From Candidatus Moranbacteria bacterium RIFOXYA12_FULL_35_19 (GTDB taxonomy: Bacteria; Patescibacteriota; Minisyncoccia; Moranbacterales; UBA2206): a stretch of 48,975 nucleotides of DNA. Below, piece after piece: positions 1 through 7,591 of the stretch; position 1 is the first letter of the stretch; each line of letters begins with the position of its first letter. A program made the position numbers and the translations under genes. The stretch spans positions 68,241 to 117,215 of the forward strand of contig MFSE01000021.1 in the NCBI GenBank assembly GCA_001784805.1, written 5' to 3'. The notes under the pieces were generated by a model that was not told the DNA's origin, searched no databases, and was given only the letters and a program-made list of their open reading frames with translations.

Positions 1-1
1 C

Positions 2-901
2 AAAAGAATGCTACAAGATTTAATGAAGAAGGAATTTATCAAGGAGAGTCAAGAAGCAATTATTGCAGATTTGGAAAAATATAATTTAGGAATATTAGTT
101 TTAGTTAGAAAAGACGGCAGTGCTTTGTATGGACTCAAAGATATTCCATTGGCGATTAAAAAATTTAAGGAATATAAAATTGATAAGAGTATTGTCGTGG
201 TGGATATTCGACAGGGACTATATTTCAAACAGATTTTCAAAATATTAGAACTGATCGGATTTAAAAAGAAAATGCAACATATTGGATATGAATTCGTTTC
301 TCTTAAGGGAAGTGAAACAATGTCTTCACGAAAAGGCAATATTATCCCAGCTAAATTTTTGATGGAAAAAATAATGGAAAAAGTACGAGAAAAATTTCCA
401 CAGACTAAAATAGAGAAAGAAATAGGATTAGGAGCTTTGAAATTTTTTATGCTTAAATATAGCGCCCAAACAAACATTGAGTTTGATATGGATGAGGCAG
501 TTAGATTGGACGGAGCAACTGGTCCATATGTGCAATATGCTCACGCGAGAATTTGTAGTATCTTAGAGAGGGCGAAAGAATTTTCCAAGGTTCAACCTTT
601 GGAAATCTCAAGGTTGAACCTTGGGAAATTAACGCACGAAAAAGAATTGAATTTAATCAGAGAACTGAATAAATTTCCGGAATTGATTGAAGAAATTTCA
701 AAAAATTACGAAGTGCATAAATTGCCGTATTATGTGATAAAATTGGCGGATAAATTCCATTCCTTCTATAATGATTGCAAAGTAATAGACGAAGAAAATT
801 TGGAACTTACCAGCGCTAGACTAAACCTCATAAATGCTGTTAGAATAGTATTAGGAGAAGCGCTAAGATTGATGGGAGTGAAGGCGCCAGGAAAGATGTG
901 A
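2..901 (+). CDS. argS: Arginyl-tRNA synthetase, C-terminal part (5' truncated by window edge)
   Basis: Charges tRNA-Arg with arginine in the cytoplasm (class I synthetase). The reading frame is open to the left edge, so the N-terminal HIGH half lies outside the window. Visible are the KMSKS-type loop SSRKGN (about residue 105 of the track ORF), the helix GPYVQYAHARI that precedes the DALR anticodon-binding domain, and the characteristic end LRLMGVKAPGKM. The internal ATG at 8 is not the true start. A palindromic repeat is inserted in frame (585-624). The gene ends in TGA, showing that UGA is a stop here. Family assignment is firm; only the length is incomplete. Confidence 0.93.
   Translation, partial: KRMLQDLMKKEFIKESQEAIIADLEKYNLGILVLVRKDGSALYGLKDIPLAIKKFKEYKIDKSIVVVDIRQGLYFKQIFKILELIGFKKKMQHIGYEFVSLKGSETMSSRKGNIIPAKFLMEKIMEKVREKFPQTKIEKEIGLGALKFFMLKYSAQTNIEFDMDEAVRLDGATGPYVQYAHARICSILERAKEFSKVQPLEISRLNLGKLTHEKELNLIRELNKFPELIEEISKNYEVHKLPYYVIKLADKFHSFYNDCKVIDEENLELTSARLNLINAVRIVLGEALRLMGVKAPGKM
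585..624. repeat. Palindromic repeat inserted in frame in argS
   Basis: Two 15-nt perfectly complementary arms (CCAAGGTTCAACCTT, 585-599 and 610-624) enclose a 10-nt loop; flanking T/A bases extend the pairing with one wobble. It is translated as KVQPLEISRLNL-like sequence between the catalytic core and the DALR domain. A near copy sits in metG at 30283-30323. Confidence 0.85.
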
Positions 902-1003
902 TTCTTTACTAATTACTAATCAAGTACTAATATACTAATTTACTAAAAACATCTATTTCTCTTATTGGTATATTCGTAAAAAATTAGTAATTAGTAAAGA
1001 AAA
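902..1003. repeat. AT-rich TACNAA hairpin element, T-type
   Basis: The 5' arm is built of repeated TACTAAT units (902 onward) and the 3' arm (985-1003) is the reverse complement of its outer part (TTAGTAATTAGTAAAG). It fills the gap between argS and the glycosyltransferase. Same architecture as the elements at 2206, 6591, 36521 and 38265, but with T at the variable unit position. Confidence 0.75.
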
Positions 1004-1033
1004 AAAGCTAAATTAATTAACTAAGGCAAAACT

Positions 1034-2200
1034 ATGAAGATCGGTATTGACGCTCGAACAATATTAAATCCAGAAAAAGGCGAAGCGATCGGAGTGGGGC
1101 ATTATACCTACCAGCTCATTCGTCATCTTTTGGAAATTGACAAAGAAAACGAATATGTTTTGTTTTTTGATTTTCGCGTGCGGGAAAAAGATATCAAAAA
1201 ATTTGCCCGACCGAATGTGAAGATAAAATTCTATCCGTTTTCGGATTATAAAAAATATTTACCGGGAGCTTACAATGAAATTTTAGGCACGGCGACTCTC
1301 ATGAAAGAAAATTTGGATGTTATCCATTCGACTTCGCCAATGAGTCGCATTCCAATGGGCTACCTTGGAAAAACGATTGTGACAGTCCACGATTTGGCGG
1401 TTTACAAAGTGCCGGAAGTTTTTCCTAAGCTCAAGCGGACGAAAATAAAAGCCAAAACAAGCTTGATGATCGGAAAAGCGGACAAAATAATTGCCGTTTC
1501 AAATTCCACCAAAAAAGATATTGAAAATATTTTCAAATATGATAGCGAAAAAATCAAAGTTATCAATGTTGGTTTTGACAAGCGACTTTTTGAAGAATCA
1601 AAGCTAGCCCGCGAAAAAGTTTTGGAAAAATATGGCATTCCTTTGGATAAAAAGTATATTCTTTTTCTTGGTACAATTGAGCCGATAAAAAATATCACTA
1701 GACTTTTGGAAGCGTTCAAAATTTTCAAAGAAAAATGTCAAAAAACTAAAGGCAAGTGCGAGCACAAACTTATTTTAGCCGGAAAAAATGGCTGGCTCTC
1801 ACAGGAATATAAACAGATAGTGAAAGATCTTGGTTTGATTAAGGATGTAATTTTCACCGGCTATGTGGTGGGTGATGAACTTGTCCCACTTTTCAAAAAC
1901 GCTGATTTTTTCGTGATGCCTTCGCTCTACGAAGGTTTTGGGATGACAGTTTTGGAAGCTTTTGCAACAGGTACGCCGGCGATTGTGTCGAATGTTTCTT
2001 CTATTCCAGAAGTGGCAGGAGACGGGGCTTATCAAATCAATCCGATAAATACCGAAAGTATTGCTGAAGCGATGATAAAATTTGCCATGGACGAAAATTT
2101 GAAAAATGAATTTCGCGAAAAAGGCAAAAAACAAGTGGAGAAATTCAACTGGGAAAAATGCGCGAAAGAAACACTGGAGGTTTATAAAAGTTTTCAGTAA
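1034..2200 (+). CDS. Glycosyltransferase family 4 (GT-B fold)
   Basis: Predicted retaining glycosyltransferase using a nucleotide sugar, probably acting on cell-envelope polysaccharide or glycolipid at the cytoplasmic face. The 388 residues show the two-domain GT-B layout: an N-terminal domain starting MKIGIDARTI with the glycine-rich GVGHYTYQL segment, and a C-terminal nucleotide-sugar domain with FLGTIEPIKNITRLLEAF and the E-x7-E signature in SLYEGFGMTVLEAFATG. Length is normal for family 4. No membrane segment is visible. It stands alone between two hairpin elements, so acceptor and donor cannot be inferred from neighbours. The ATG at 1034 is the only start that keeps the N-terminal strand. 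Confidence 0.88.
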   Translation: MKIGIDARTILNPEKGEAIGVGHYTYQLIRHLLEIDKENEYVLFFDFRVREKDIKKFARPNVKIKFYPFSDYKKYLPGAYNEILGTATLMKENLDVIHSTSPMSRIPMGYLGKTIVTVHDLAVYKVPEVFPKLKRTKIKAKTSLMIGKADKIIAVSNSTKKDIENIFKYDSEKIKVINVGFDKRLFEESKLAREKVLEKYGIPLDKKYILFLGTIEPIKNITRLLEAFKIFKEKCQKTKGKCEHKLILAGKNGWLSQEYKQIVKDLGLIKDVIFTGYVVGDELVPLFKNADFFVMPSLYEGFGMTVLEAFATGTPAIVSNVSSIPEVAGDGAYQINPINTESIAEAMIKFAMDENLKNEFREKGKKQVEKFNWEKCAKETLEVYKSFQ

Positions 2201-2205
2201 TTTCC

Positions 2206-2676
2206 CTACAAAAATACAAAATATTACAAAAATACAAAAGTACAAAAAATGGATGAAGATAAAGTTATTTATAAAGAGCTGAGTTATGAAGTAATGGGAT
2301 CGATATTCGAAGTGTTCAAGGAATTAGGATATGGTTTCAAAGAAAGATATTATGAGGATGCCATTGCTAAGGAATTTGAAAACAGAAAAATAAAATTCAA
2401 AAGACAAATACCCTATAAACTAAGATATAAAGGCGAAATAGTCGGAAGTTTTAGATTTGATTTTCTTGTGGAAAATAAAATTATAGTTGAATTAAAAAGA
2501 GGAGACTATTTTTCAAAGAATAATATGACTCAAGTTTTGCAATATTTGAAAGCAGCAAATCTAAAGTTAGGAATTTTGATTAACATAACAAGTGGCGGTG
2601 TGAAATTTAAAAGAATTCTTAATATAAATTAATTTTTGTACATTTGTATTTTTGTACAATTTTTGTAATTTTGTAG
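2206..2676. mobile_element. Inverted-repeat cassette carrying the GxxExxY ORF
   Basis: Left arm 2206-2248 (CTACAAAAATACAAAATATT...) and right arm 2633-2676 are near-perfect reverse complements of about 43 nt. The ATG at 2249 follows the left arm directly and the TAA at 2630-2632 is followed directly by the right arm. The arms belong to the TACNAA family (A-type). An empty element of the same type, with a short loop, lies at 38265-38359. I infer a mobile or once-mobile unit. Confidence 0.6.
2249..2632 (+). CDS. GxxExxY protein (PD-(D/E)XK nuclease-like)
   Basis: Member of the small GxxExxY family, related to PD-(D/E)XK nucleases; biochemical role unknown. The 127 residues contain the family motif as GYGFKERYYE (about residues 27-36), the acidic core RFDFLVENKIIVELKR (D then E-x-K, the nuclease-like catalytic pattern) and the conserved C-terminal helix MTQVLQYLKAANLKLG. 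Length is usual for the family. The ORF is bounded on both sides by the arms of an inverted repeat, with no spare bases at the 5' side, so it is probably the cargo or the mobility protein of that element. A second family member lies at 28727. Confidence 0.85.
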   Translation: MDEDKVIYKELSYEVMGSIFEVFKELGYGFKERYYEDAIAKEFENRKIKFKRQIPYKLRYKGEIVGSFRFDFLVENKIIVELKRGDYFSKNNMTQVLQYLKAANLKLGILINITSGGVKFKRILNIN

Positions 2677-2679
2677 TGT

Positions 2680-5640
2680 ATGTTTAAAAAAGTTGAGGCG
2701 AGGCAAAAATATTCGCAGATGGAAGAAGAGGTAATTAAATTTTGGAGAGAGGATCAGATTTTCGAAAAATCTGTCTCGATGAGGGATAAAAAAGACTCCT
2801 ATGTTTTTTATGATGGACCTCCCTTTATCACAGGAGTTCCGCATTATGGAACACTGCTTTCTTCAATTATTAAAGATATTGTCCCGAGATATTGGACAAT
2901 GAAAGGTAAACGAGTGGAGAGGCGATGGGGTTGGGATTGTCATGGTCTTCCGGCAGAAAATTTGGTGGAGAAAAAATTAGGCATTAAAGATAAAAGGGAT
3001 GTTTCGAAAATTGGATTGGAAAAATATATTGAAACTTGCAGAAACGAGATGGTTCAAGGTGGAAATGAATGGGAAAACACCATTGAAAGAATTGGACGGT
3101 GGGTAGAATTCAAAAATGCTTACAGAACCATGGACAAAGAGTATATGGAAAGTGTTTGGTGGGCTTTCAAAACTTTGCACGAAAAAGGAAAAATTTATGA
3201 AGGCGAAAAAGTCCTGATGTATTGCACTCGCTGTGCTACCCCAATTTCAAAAGCCGAAGTGGCGATGGATAATAGTTATAAGGTTGTCACTGACCCATCG
3301 GTTTATGTGAAATTTAAGTTGGAAGGTGAAGAAAATAAATATTTGTTAGTTTGGACAACTACGCCTTGGACACTAATTTCCAATAGTGCTATTGCGGTGA
3401 ACAAATCAATAAAATATAGCGAGATTGAATATGAAAATGAAATTTTGATTATGGCCGATGCTCTAGTTGAGAAAGCTATGACCAATGAAAAACATGAGCC
3501 ATTAGAATATAAAAAATTAAAAACTTACAGCGGAGAAGAATTGGTTGGCAGGAGTTATGAACCTTTATTTGATATAAATATAAACAAAGATAATGCTTTT
3601 AAGATTTGGCATGCAGATTTTGTGCATGATGAAGAAGGCACGGGAATAGCTCATGAATCACCAGCTTATGGCGAAGAAGATTACGAATTGAGCAAGAAAA
3701 ATAATTTTCCGTGGATAATGTCTACCGATGAAAATGGAATTTATACTTATGGCAGATGGCAGGGCAAAAATATTTGGGAGGTAAACAAAGAAATCGCCAA
3801 AACACTTTTGGCCGAGGACGTTGTTTTCAAAATTAACTACATTGATCATGAATATCCACATTGTCATCGTTGCGCAACTAAGCTAATGTACCGTGCTCAT
3901 CCAAGTTGGTTTATGAATATTGACGGGCAAAAATCAGAAATGCTCTCGCAAAATAAAAACATTAATTGGTTTCCGGAACATTTTAAGGATAAGAGATTTA
4001 AACATACAGTTGAAACCGCCCCCGATTGGAATTTGAGTCGAGATCGTTTTTGGGCTACGCCAATTCCAGTTTGGCGGGGAGAAAAAAGTGATGGCACGAT
4101 GGTGACAAAAGTGGTGGGAAGTTATCAAGAACTCAAAGAACTTTCTGGTGCGGAGCTTCCGGACTATCATTTGCCGTATGTGGATAATATAACTTTCGAA
4201 TTGGATGGAGTGAAAATGAAGCGAGTGGAAAAAGTGATGGATTGTTGGTTTGAATCAGGCTCGATGCCTTTTGCTCAATTTCATTATCCTTTTGAAAATC
4301 GTGAAAAATTTGAAGAAAATTTCCCAGGAGATTTCATCTCGGAATATGTTGGACAAGTCAGAGCGTGGTTTTATTATCTACATGCAATTTCAGTAGGACT
4401 TTTTGGTAAAGAAGCTTTCAAAAATGTAATTGTGACGGGGACAATTGCTGGGGCTGATGGCAAGAAGATGTCAAAATCTTTGGGAAACTATACAGATCCA
4501 AATATTCTTTTTGAAAAATATAGTGCTGATGCGCTTAGATACTTATTTGCTAATTCACCATTACTCAACGGAGAGGATTTTATCTTGACCGACAAAGATG
4601 TTTCGGATATTCAAAGAAAATTAGGAACTCTCTGGCAAAGCTATAGTTTTTTTGTGATGTATGCCAATGTGGATAAATGGATTCCCAAAGAAAATAATGA
4701 AGCACTTCGAGGGGGCAATTTGTTAGACAAATGGATTGTTTCAAAATTGCATGAATTAATTAAAGTGGTGGATGAAAATATGCTTGCTTATGATTTGCCA
4801 AATGCAACAAAGCCAATCATGGATTTTATCGACAATCTCTCCAATTGGTACATTCGCCGAAGCCGAAAGCGATTTTGGAAATCGGAAAATGATGGGGATA
4901 AAAATGAAGCTTATGAAACATTGCATTACGTTTTGATAACTTTAGCAAAATTAATGGCACCGTTTACGCCGTTTATTGCGGAGGAGATTTTTAGGAACTT
5001 GACTTCGAATACCTCACCCCAACCCTCTCCTTATAAAGGAGAGGGAGAAATCACCCCTTCTCCTTTACAAGGAGAGGGTGCCCGTAGGGCGGATGAGGTG
5101 GATTCCGTACATCTAGCTGATTTCCCAATCGCCGATGAAAAATTGATTGATGAAAAATTGAATAAGGAAATGGAAGAAACGAGAAATATTATCACCGAAG
5201 CTTTGCAGTTGCGTGCCAAGGCGGGGATAAAAGTTCGTCAACCTCTATCCGAATTACTAATTACTAATTGCGAATTACGAGCGGAATTTTTAGATATAAT
5301 AAAAGAAGAAGTAAATATTAAACAAATTACACAAGACAAAAATGCGGAGAATATTAAGCTCGATACCAAAATTACCCCCGAACTCAAACTCGAAGGTCAA
5401 GCGCGAGAGGTAATTCGGTTTATCCAAGAGATGCGAAAAGAGGCGGGTTATGAAGTTGACAATCGAATTGAAATAGTTTATAGTGGCAAATCAGAAGTTC
5501 TTGAAAAATTTAATATGCTTATCGCCAAAGAAACTTTGGCTGAAAATATATCGTCTTCCAACGAAATTTCCGAAGCCGATCTCAAAAAAACTTTTGAGAT
5601 GGATGGGGAGAAGTTGGAAATTGGGATTAGGAAAATTTAG
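2680..5640 (+). CDS. ileS: Isoleucyl-tRNA synthetase
   Basis: Class I synthetase that charges tRNA-Ile. The 986 residues include the HIGH-type motif PHYGT with the neighbourhood DGPPFITGVPHYGTLLSS, the WGWDCHGLPAE segment, the editing (CP1) domain with WTTTPWTL, the KMSKS loop KKMSKSLGNY, and an anticodon-binding domain containing NWYIRRSRKRFW. This wording resembles the eukaryote-like IleS2 class rather than the Escherichia coli type. Near residue 780 lies the repeat-encoded stretch SPQPSPYKGEGEITPSPLQG, just before the conserved SVHL segment, and a second repeat fragment (LLITNCELRAE) lies further on. Both are in frame, so the gene looks intact. Confidence 0.95.
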   Translation: MFKKVEARQKYSQMEEEVIKFWREDQIFEKSVSMRDKKDSYVFYDGPPFITGVPHYGTLLSSIIKDIVPRYWTMKGKRVERRWGWDCHGLPAENLVEKKLGIKDKRDVSKIGLEKYIETCRNEMVQGGNEWENTIERIGRWVEFKNAYRTMDKEYMESVWWAFKTLHEKGKIYEGEKVLMYCTRCATPISKAEVAMDNSYKVVTDPSVYVKFKLEGEENKYLLVWTTTPWTLISNSAIAVNKSIKYSEIEYENEILIMADALVEKAMTNEKHEPLEYKKLKTYSGEELVGRSYEPLFDININKDNAFKIWHADFVHDEEGTGIAHESPAYGEEDYELSKKNNFPWIMSTDENGIYTYGRWQGKNIWEVNKEIAKTLLAEDVVFKINYIDHEYPHCHRCATKLMYRAHPSWFMNIDGQKSEMLSQNKNINWFPEHFKDKRFKHTVETAPDWNLSRDRFWATPIPVWRGEKSDGTMVTKVVGSYQELKELSGAELPDYHLPYVDNITFELDGVKMKRVEKVMDCWFESGSMPFAQFHYPFENREKFEENFPGDFISEYVGQVRAWFYYLHAISVGLFGKEAFKNVIVTGTIAGADGKKMSKSLGNYTDPNILFEKYSADALRYLFANSPLLNGEDFILTDKDVSDIQRKLGTLWQSYSFFVMYANVDKWIPKENNEALRGGNLLDKWIVSKLHELIKVVDENMLAYDLPNATKPIMDFIDNLSNWYIRRSRKRFWKSENDGDKNEAYETLHYVLITLAKLMAPFTPFIAEEIFRNLTSNTSPQPSPYKGEGEITPSPLQGEGARRADEVDSVHLADFPIADEKLIDEKLNKEMEETRNIITEALQLRAKAGIKVRQPLSELLITNCELRAEFLDIIKEEVNIKQITQDKNAENIKLDTKITPELKLEGQAREVIRFIQEMRKEAGYEVDNRIEIVYSGKSEVLEKFNMLIAKETLAENISSSNEISEADLKKTFEMDGEKLEIGIRKI
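5012..5099. repeat. GC-rich composite palindrome inserted in frame in ileS
   Basis: Two successive hairpins (CCCTCTCCTTATAAAGGAGAGGG and a CCTTTACAAGG-centred one) lie inside outer CCTCA/TGAGG ends. The insert is stop-free and is translated as a Pro/Ser/Gly/Glu stretch. The hairpin core CTCTCCTTTACAAGGAGAG recurs in tgt at 16939-16974. Confidence 0.85.
5251..5280. repeat. TACNAA-type repeat fragment in frame in ileS
   Basis: GAATTACTAATTACTAATTG followed by CGAATTACGA matches the arm of the intergenic AT-rich hairpins (902, 17175). It is read through as ELLITNCELR in the C-terminal part of IleRS. No matching 3' arm is present, so only half an element remains. Confidence 0.55.
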
Positions 5641-5655
5641 ACAAGGAGAATAAAA

Positions 5656-5949
5656 ATGACACGAAGAAGATCGTCGCTGGATAATAAATGGAAACAGCAA
5701 CAAAGGCAATATGCTAGCAACATCTTTTTAAGTGATGTTGAAAGCGCTGCGAAGGAAGCTGTAAACCAAGAAGAGACGGAGGAATTAATAAGGGAAAGAG
5801 TTATTGCTATTGGAAAGTTAAAAATTTTCGAAGGAAGTATGATTACTTTACCTTCTGGCAATTCAAGTCGGGTAAGTAGAATTTTGCCAGACTTATTACT
5901 TAGACTTGAAAATTGGGATGAGATTGATCCCTGCAATTTATTAAAATAA
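5656..5949 (+). CDS. Hypothetical protein, 97 aa
   Basis: I do not recognise this protein. It starts basic (MTRRRSSLDNKWKQQQRQ), continues as acidic helical sequence (SAAKEAVNQEETEELIRERV) and has no membrane segment or cysteines. It is supported as a real gene by the Shine-Dalgarno AAGGAG 8 bases before ATG. It is the first of three short same-strand genes, all with strong ribosome sites, that end at the terminator at 6433. It could be a small cytoplasmic or nucleic-acid-binding protein; nothing in the sequence decides. Confidence 0.6.
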   Translation: MTRRRSSLDNKWKQQQRQYASNIFLSDVESAAKEAVNQEETEELIRERVIAIGKLKIFEGSMITLPSGNSSRVSRILPDLLLRLENWDEIDPCNLLK

Positions 5950-5976
5950 AATAAAAAAATAGAAAGGAGAAATTGG

Positions 5977-6246
5977 ATGACTAATATTCGCAAAATGGTC
6001 GGACTTGCTCTGACTGGGTTGGTTTTTTTAGTATTTATTTTCTCCTTGCCCTCAATTTTAATTTTAGGAGAAAATTTTTTTATTGCGGATCCCATCGGGC
6101 TTGATGAAATTACGGAGTGGTTAAGATTGCCATATCCAAGAACAGTAACTATTTTAGTTTATTGTTTATTTTTCTTGTTGGGCGCTAAATTAGCGCGTAA
6201 GCAAGAAATTAAAAAAATCAAAAATCAAAAAATGGAAAGGAGGTAA
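5977..6246 (+). CDS. Small two-segment membrane protein
   Basis: Unknown protein of 89 residues with two clear hydrophobic segments: GLALTGLVFLVFIFSLPSILIL (about residues 9-30) and VTILVYCLFFLLGAKLA (about 58-74), followed by a basic tail. AAAGGAG lies 7 bases upstream of the ATG. It sits between the 97-aa ORF and a 51-aa membrane ORF with short gaps, so the three are probably one transcript. Its charge pattern suggests a cytoplasmic C-terminus. No family assigned. Confidence 0.6.
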   Translation: MTNIRKMVGLALTGLVFLVFIFSLPSILILGENFFIADPIGLDEITEWLRLPYPRTVTILVYCLFFLLGAKLARKQEIKKIKNQKMERR

Positions 6247-6248
6247 TT

Positions 6249-6404
6249 ATGGAAGTTATTTTGGAAACCATACTTAATATTTGGCCGAATACAATCAAGC
6301 TAATTTTCTCGGACAAGAGGGTAGCTATATCCCTTATCTTTATTAGCTTGGGTTTGCTTGTATTTTTTTCAACCAAGCTTGTAGATAAATTTATGGAGGA
6401 ATAA
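6249..6404 (+). CDS. Small membrane protein, 51 aa (not in ORF track)
   Basis: A 51-codon ORF absent from the track: it begins MEVILETILNIWPNTIKLIF and has one long hydrophobic segment (AISLIFISLGLLVFF). Its ATG follows a perfect AAGGAGG (6 bases away) that overlaps the 3' end of the preceding gene, which argues for translation coupling. It ends 28 bases before a strong intrinsic terminator. Function unknown; a single-pass accessory subunit or peptide is possible. Confidence 0.55.
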   Translation: MEVILETILNIWPNTIKLIFSDKRVAISLIFISLGLLVFFSTKLVDKFMEE

Positions 6405-6432
6405 AATGAAAATTTATTTTTTCCTTCAGCCG

Positions 6433-6470
6433 AGCGGTTGTGACGATCTTTCGTTGCAACCGCTTTTTTT
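6433..6470 (+). terminator. Intrinsic terminator after the three small genes
   Basis: AGCGGTTGTGACGA pairs with its complement across a TCTT tetraloop (14 pairs including two wobbles), followed directly by seven T residues. Confidence 0.85.
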
Positions 6471-6482
6471 CTTGAAAAAAGC

Positions 6483-6511
6483 TTGCCAAAAGGCAAAAAG
6501 TCTGCTATAAT
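6483..6511 (+). promoter_or_regulatory. Sigma-70-type promoter for a short RNA
   Basis: TTGCCA (6483-6488), 17-base spacer, TATAAT (6506-6511). It lies just after a terminator and about 170 bases before the next start codon, so its first product is the short RNA below. Confidence 0.75.
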
Positions 6512-6517
6512 GGTTAT

Positions 6518-6588
6518 GTGAGTGGGTAATTAGCCAGTTGGCGAAAGCCCAAAAGCGTTATAAATCGGGTGAAAAGCCCGTTTTTTTT
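6518..6588 (+). ncRNA. Predicted ~70-nt structured small RNA
   Basis: The stretch begins at the expected start of the promoter at 6483-6511 and ends in a terminator hairpin (CGGGTGAAAAGCCCG followed by eight T). In between, TTGGCGAAAGCC can form a GNRA-capped hairpin. There is no credible ORF. I do not recognise the RNA family; it could be a trans-acting sRNA or a short leader/attenuator for the CAP-domain gene. Confidence 0.5.
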
Positions 6589-6590
6589 AT

Positions 6591-6676
6591 TTTACGAAAT
6601 ACGAAATTAACTAAATACGAAAGTACGAAAGGGAGTTTGAATGTTTCGTATTTCGTTCATTTCGTAGTTCGTAAAT
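6591..6676. repeat. TACNAA hairpin element, G-type, empty
   Basis: Left arm TTTACGAAATACGAAATTAA... and right arm ...TTTCGTAGTTCGTAAAT are reverse complements around a loop of about 13 nt. Nearly the same element lies at 36521-36609 upstream of atpG. Confidence 0.85.
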
Positions 6677-6682
6677 AATATT

Positions 6683-7483
6683 ATGATTAAGAAACTAAAA
6701 ATAAAATTAATAGAAGAGTCGTTTTTGGAAATCGTGGCGATTGCGATTATGTTTTTTATTTTTGCTGCTCCAATTTTAGCCAGTGAAATTACGCCGGATA
6801 AAGTGATAAAGCTGGTGAACTCGGCTCGCAGTCAAGAAGGCTTGGAACCGTTGGCTCAAAATGAAACTCTAACACAAATCGCCAAGGACAAGTTGAATGA
6901 TATGATTGAGCATAATTATTTTGCCCACACTTCGCCAAGCGGAAAAACTCCTTGGAGTTGGTTTGTCAAAGAAAAATATGATTACCAATACGCCGGAGAA
7001 AATTTGGCGATTAATTTTACTTCGGCCGAAGATCAACAAAAAGCTTGGATGAAAAGCCAAACGCATAGAAAAAATATTCTCAATTCTAATTACAAAGAGA
7101 TTGGTGTAGCTTTTGGCGCAGGGGAAATTGACGGGCAAATGTCGCTTATCACTGTTCAAGAATTCGGTACCAGAGTGGCAATGGTGGATATTCCTAAGGA
7201 TGGAAAAAACTTTTTGATGCAAGAAGGCAAGGATTTATTGGAAGAGGGAACTAGAATATTGCCTCAAGTGCTGGCAGTCAAAACTCAATCTCCGCAAAAA
7301 AATAAAACAGATAGCGAACCGAGCATAAAAATTGATCCAGCGAAAATCTGGCCGAGCGTATCAGAAGCTTTATCCTTGGTTGCCTTGCTACTATTTTTGG
7401 GATCACTAGTTATTTTGCCAATTTCTTTTCTGGCAGTGGCCTGCGACAAGATCTATATATTATATGAAACAAAAAGAATTTAA
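6683..7483 (+). CDS. Membrane-anchored CAP-domain (SCP-like) protein
   Basis: CAP/SCP-superfamily extracytoplasmic protein, 266 aa; the biochemical role of bacterial members is largely unknown. An N-terminal hydrophobic segment (IVAIAIMFFIFAAPILA, ending ASE) acts as signal or anchor. The CAP domain runs from about residue 35 to 165, with NSARSQEGLEPLAQNETL, the histidine-containing HNYFAHTSPSGKTPWSW, the GENLA motif, and AWMKSQTHRKNILNSNYKEIG. A C-terminal hydrophobic stretch (LSLVALLLFLGSLVILPISFL) could anchor the other end. Histidines and the Glu of GEN match the conserved cavity of the family. It lies alone, preceded by a hairpin element and a predicted small RNA. Confidence 0.85.
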   Translation: MIKKLKIKLIEESFLEIVAIAIMFFIFAAPILASEITPDKVIKLVNSARSQEGLEPLAQNETLTQIAKDKLNDMIEHNYFAHTSPSGKTPWSWFVKEKYDYQYAGENLAINFTSAEDQQKAWMKSQTHRKNILNSNYKEIGVAFGAGEIDGQMSLITVQEFGTRVAMVDIPKDGKNFLMQEGKDLLEEGTRILPQVLAVKTQSPQKNKTDSEPSIKIDPAKIWPSVSEALSLVALLLFLGSLVILPISFLAVACDKIYILYETKRI

Positions 7484-7491
7484 ATAGAGAG

Positions 7492-7591
7492 TAAAATAAA
7501 ATAAAGGGGATAAAAGCCGAAAGGCTAAAAAAACAAGAAGGCAAGATTCCTTGCTTTACCCGAAAAATTTATCCCCCCTCACTTTATTTTA
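7492..7591. repeat. Inverted-repeat segment with internal hairpins, left part of GIY-YIG cassette
   Basis: TAAAATAAAATAAAGGGGAT (7492) and TTTATCCCCCCTCACTTTAT (7568) form imperfect complementary arms. Between them are two small hairpins, AGCCGAAAGGCT and GCAAGATTCCTTGC. The second arm is also the left boundary of the GIY-YIG ORF, so this segment may be the element's own structured end. Confidence 0.6.

Noticed and set aside
3897-4170. Minus-strand ORFs opposite ileS (and similar ones opposite atpA, atpD, metG)
   Set aside because: They lie entirely within strongly conserved genes on the other strand and show no family motifs or ribosome sites.
6406-6507. Short ORF beginning MKIYFFLQPS after the 51-aa gene
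   Set aside because: It runs through an intrinsic terminator and the promoter of the small RNA; no ribosome site of its own.
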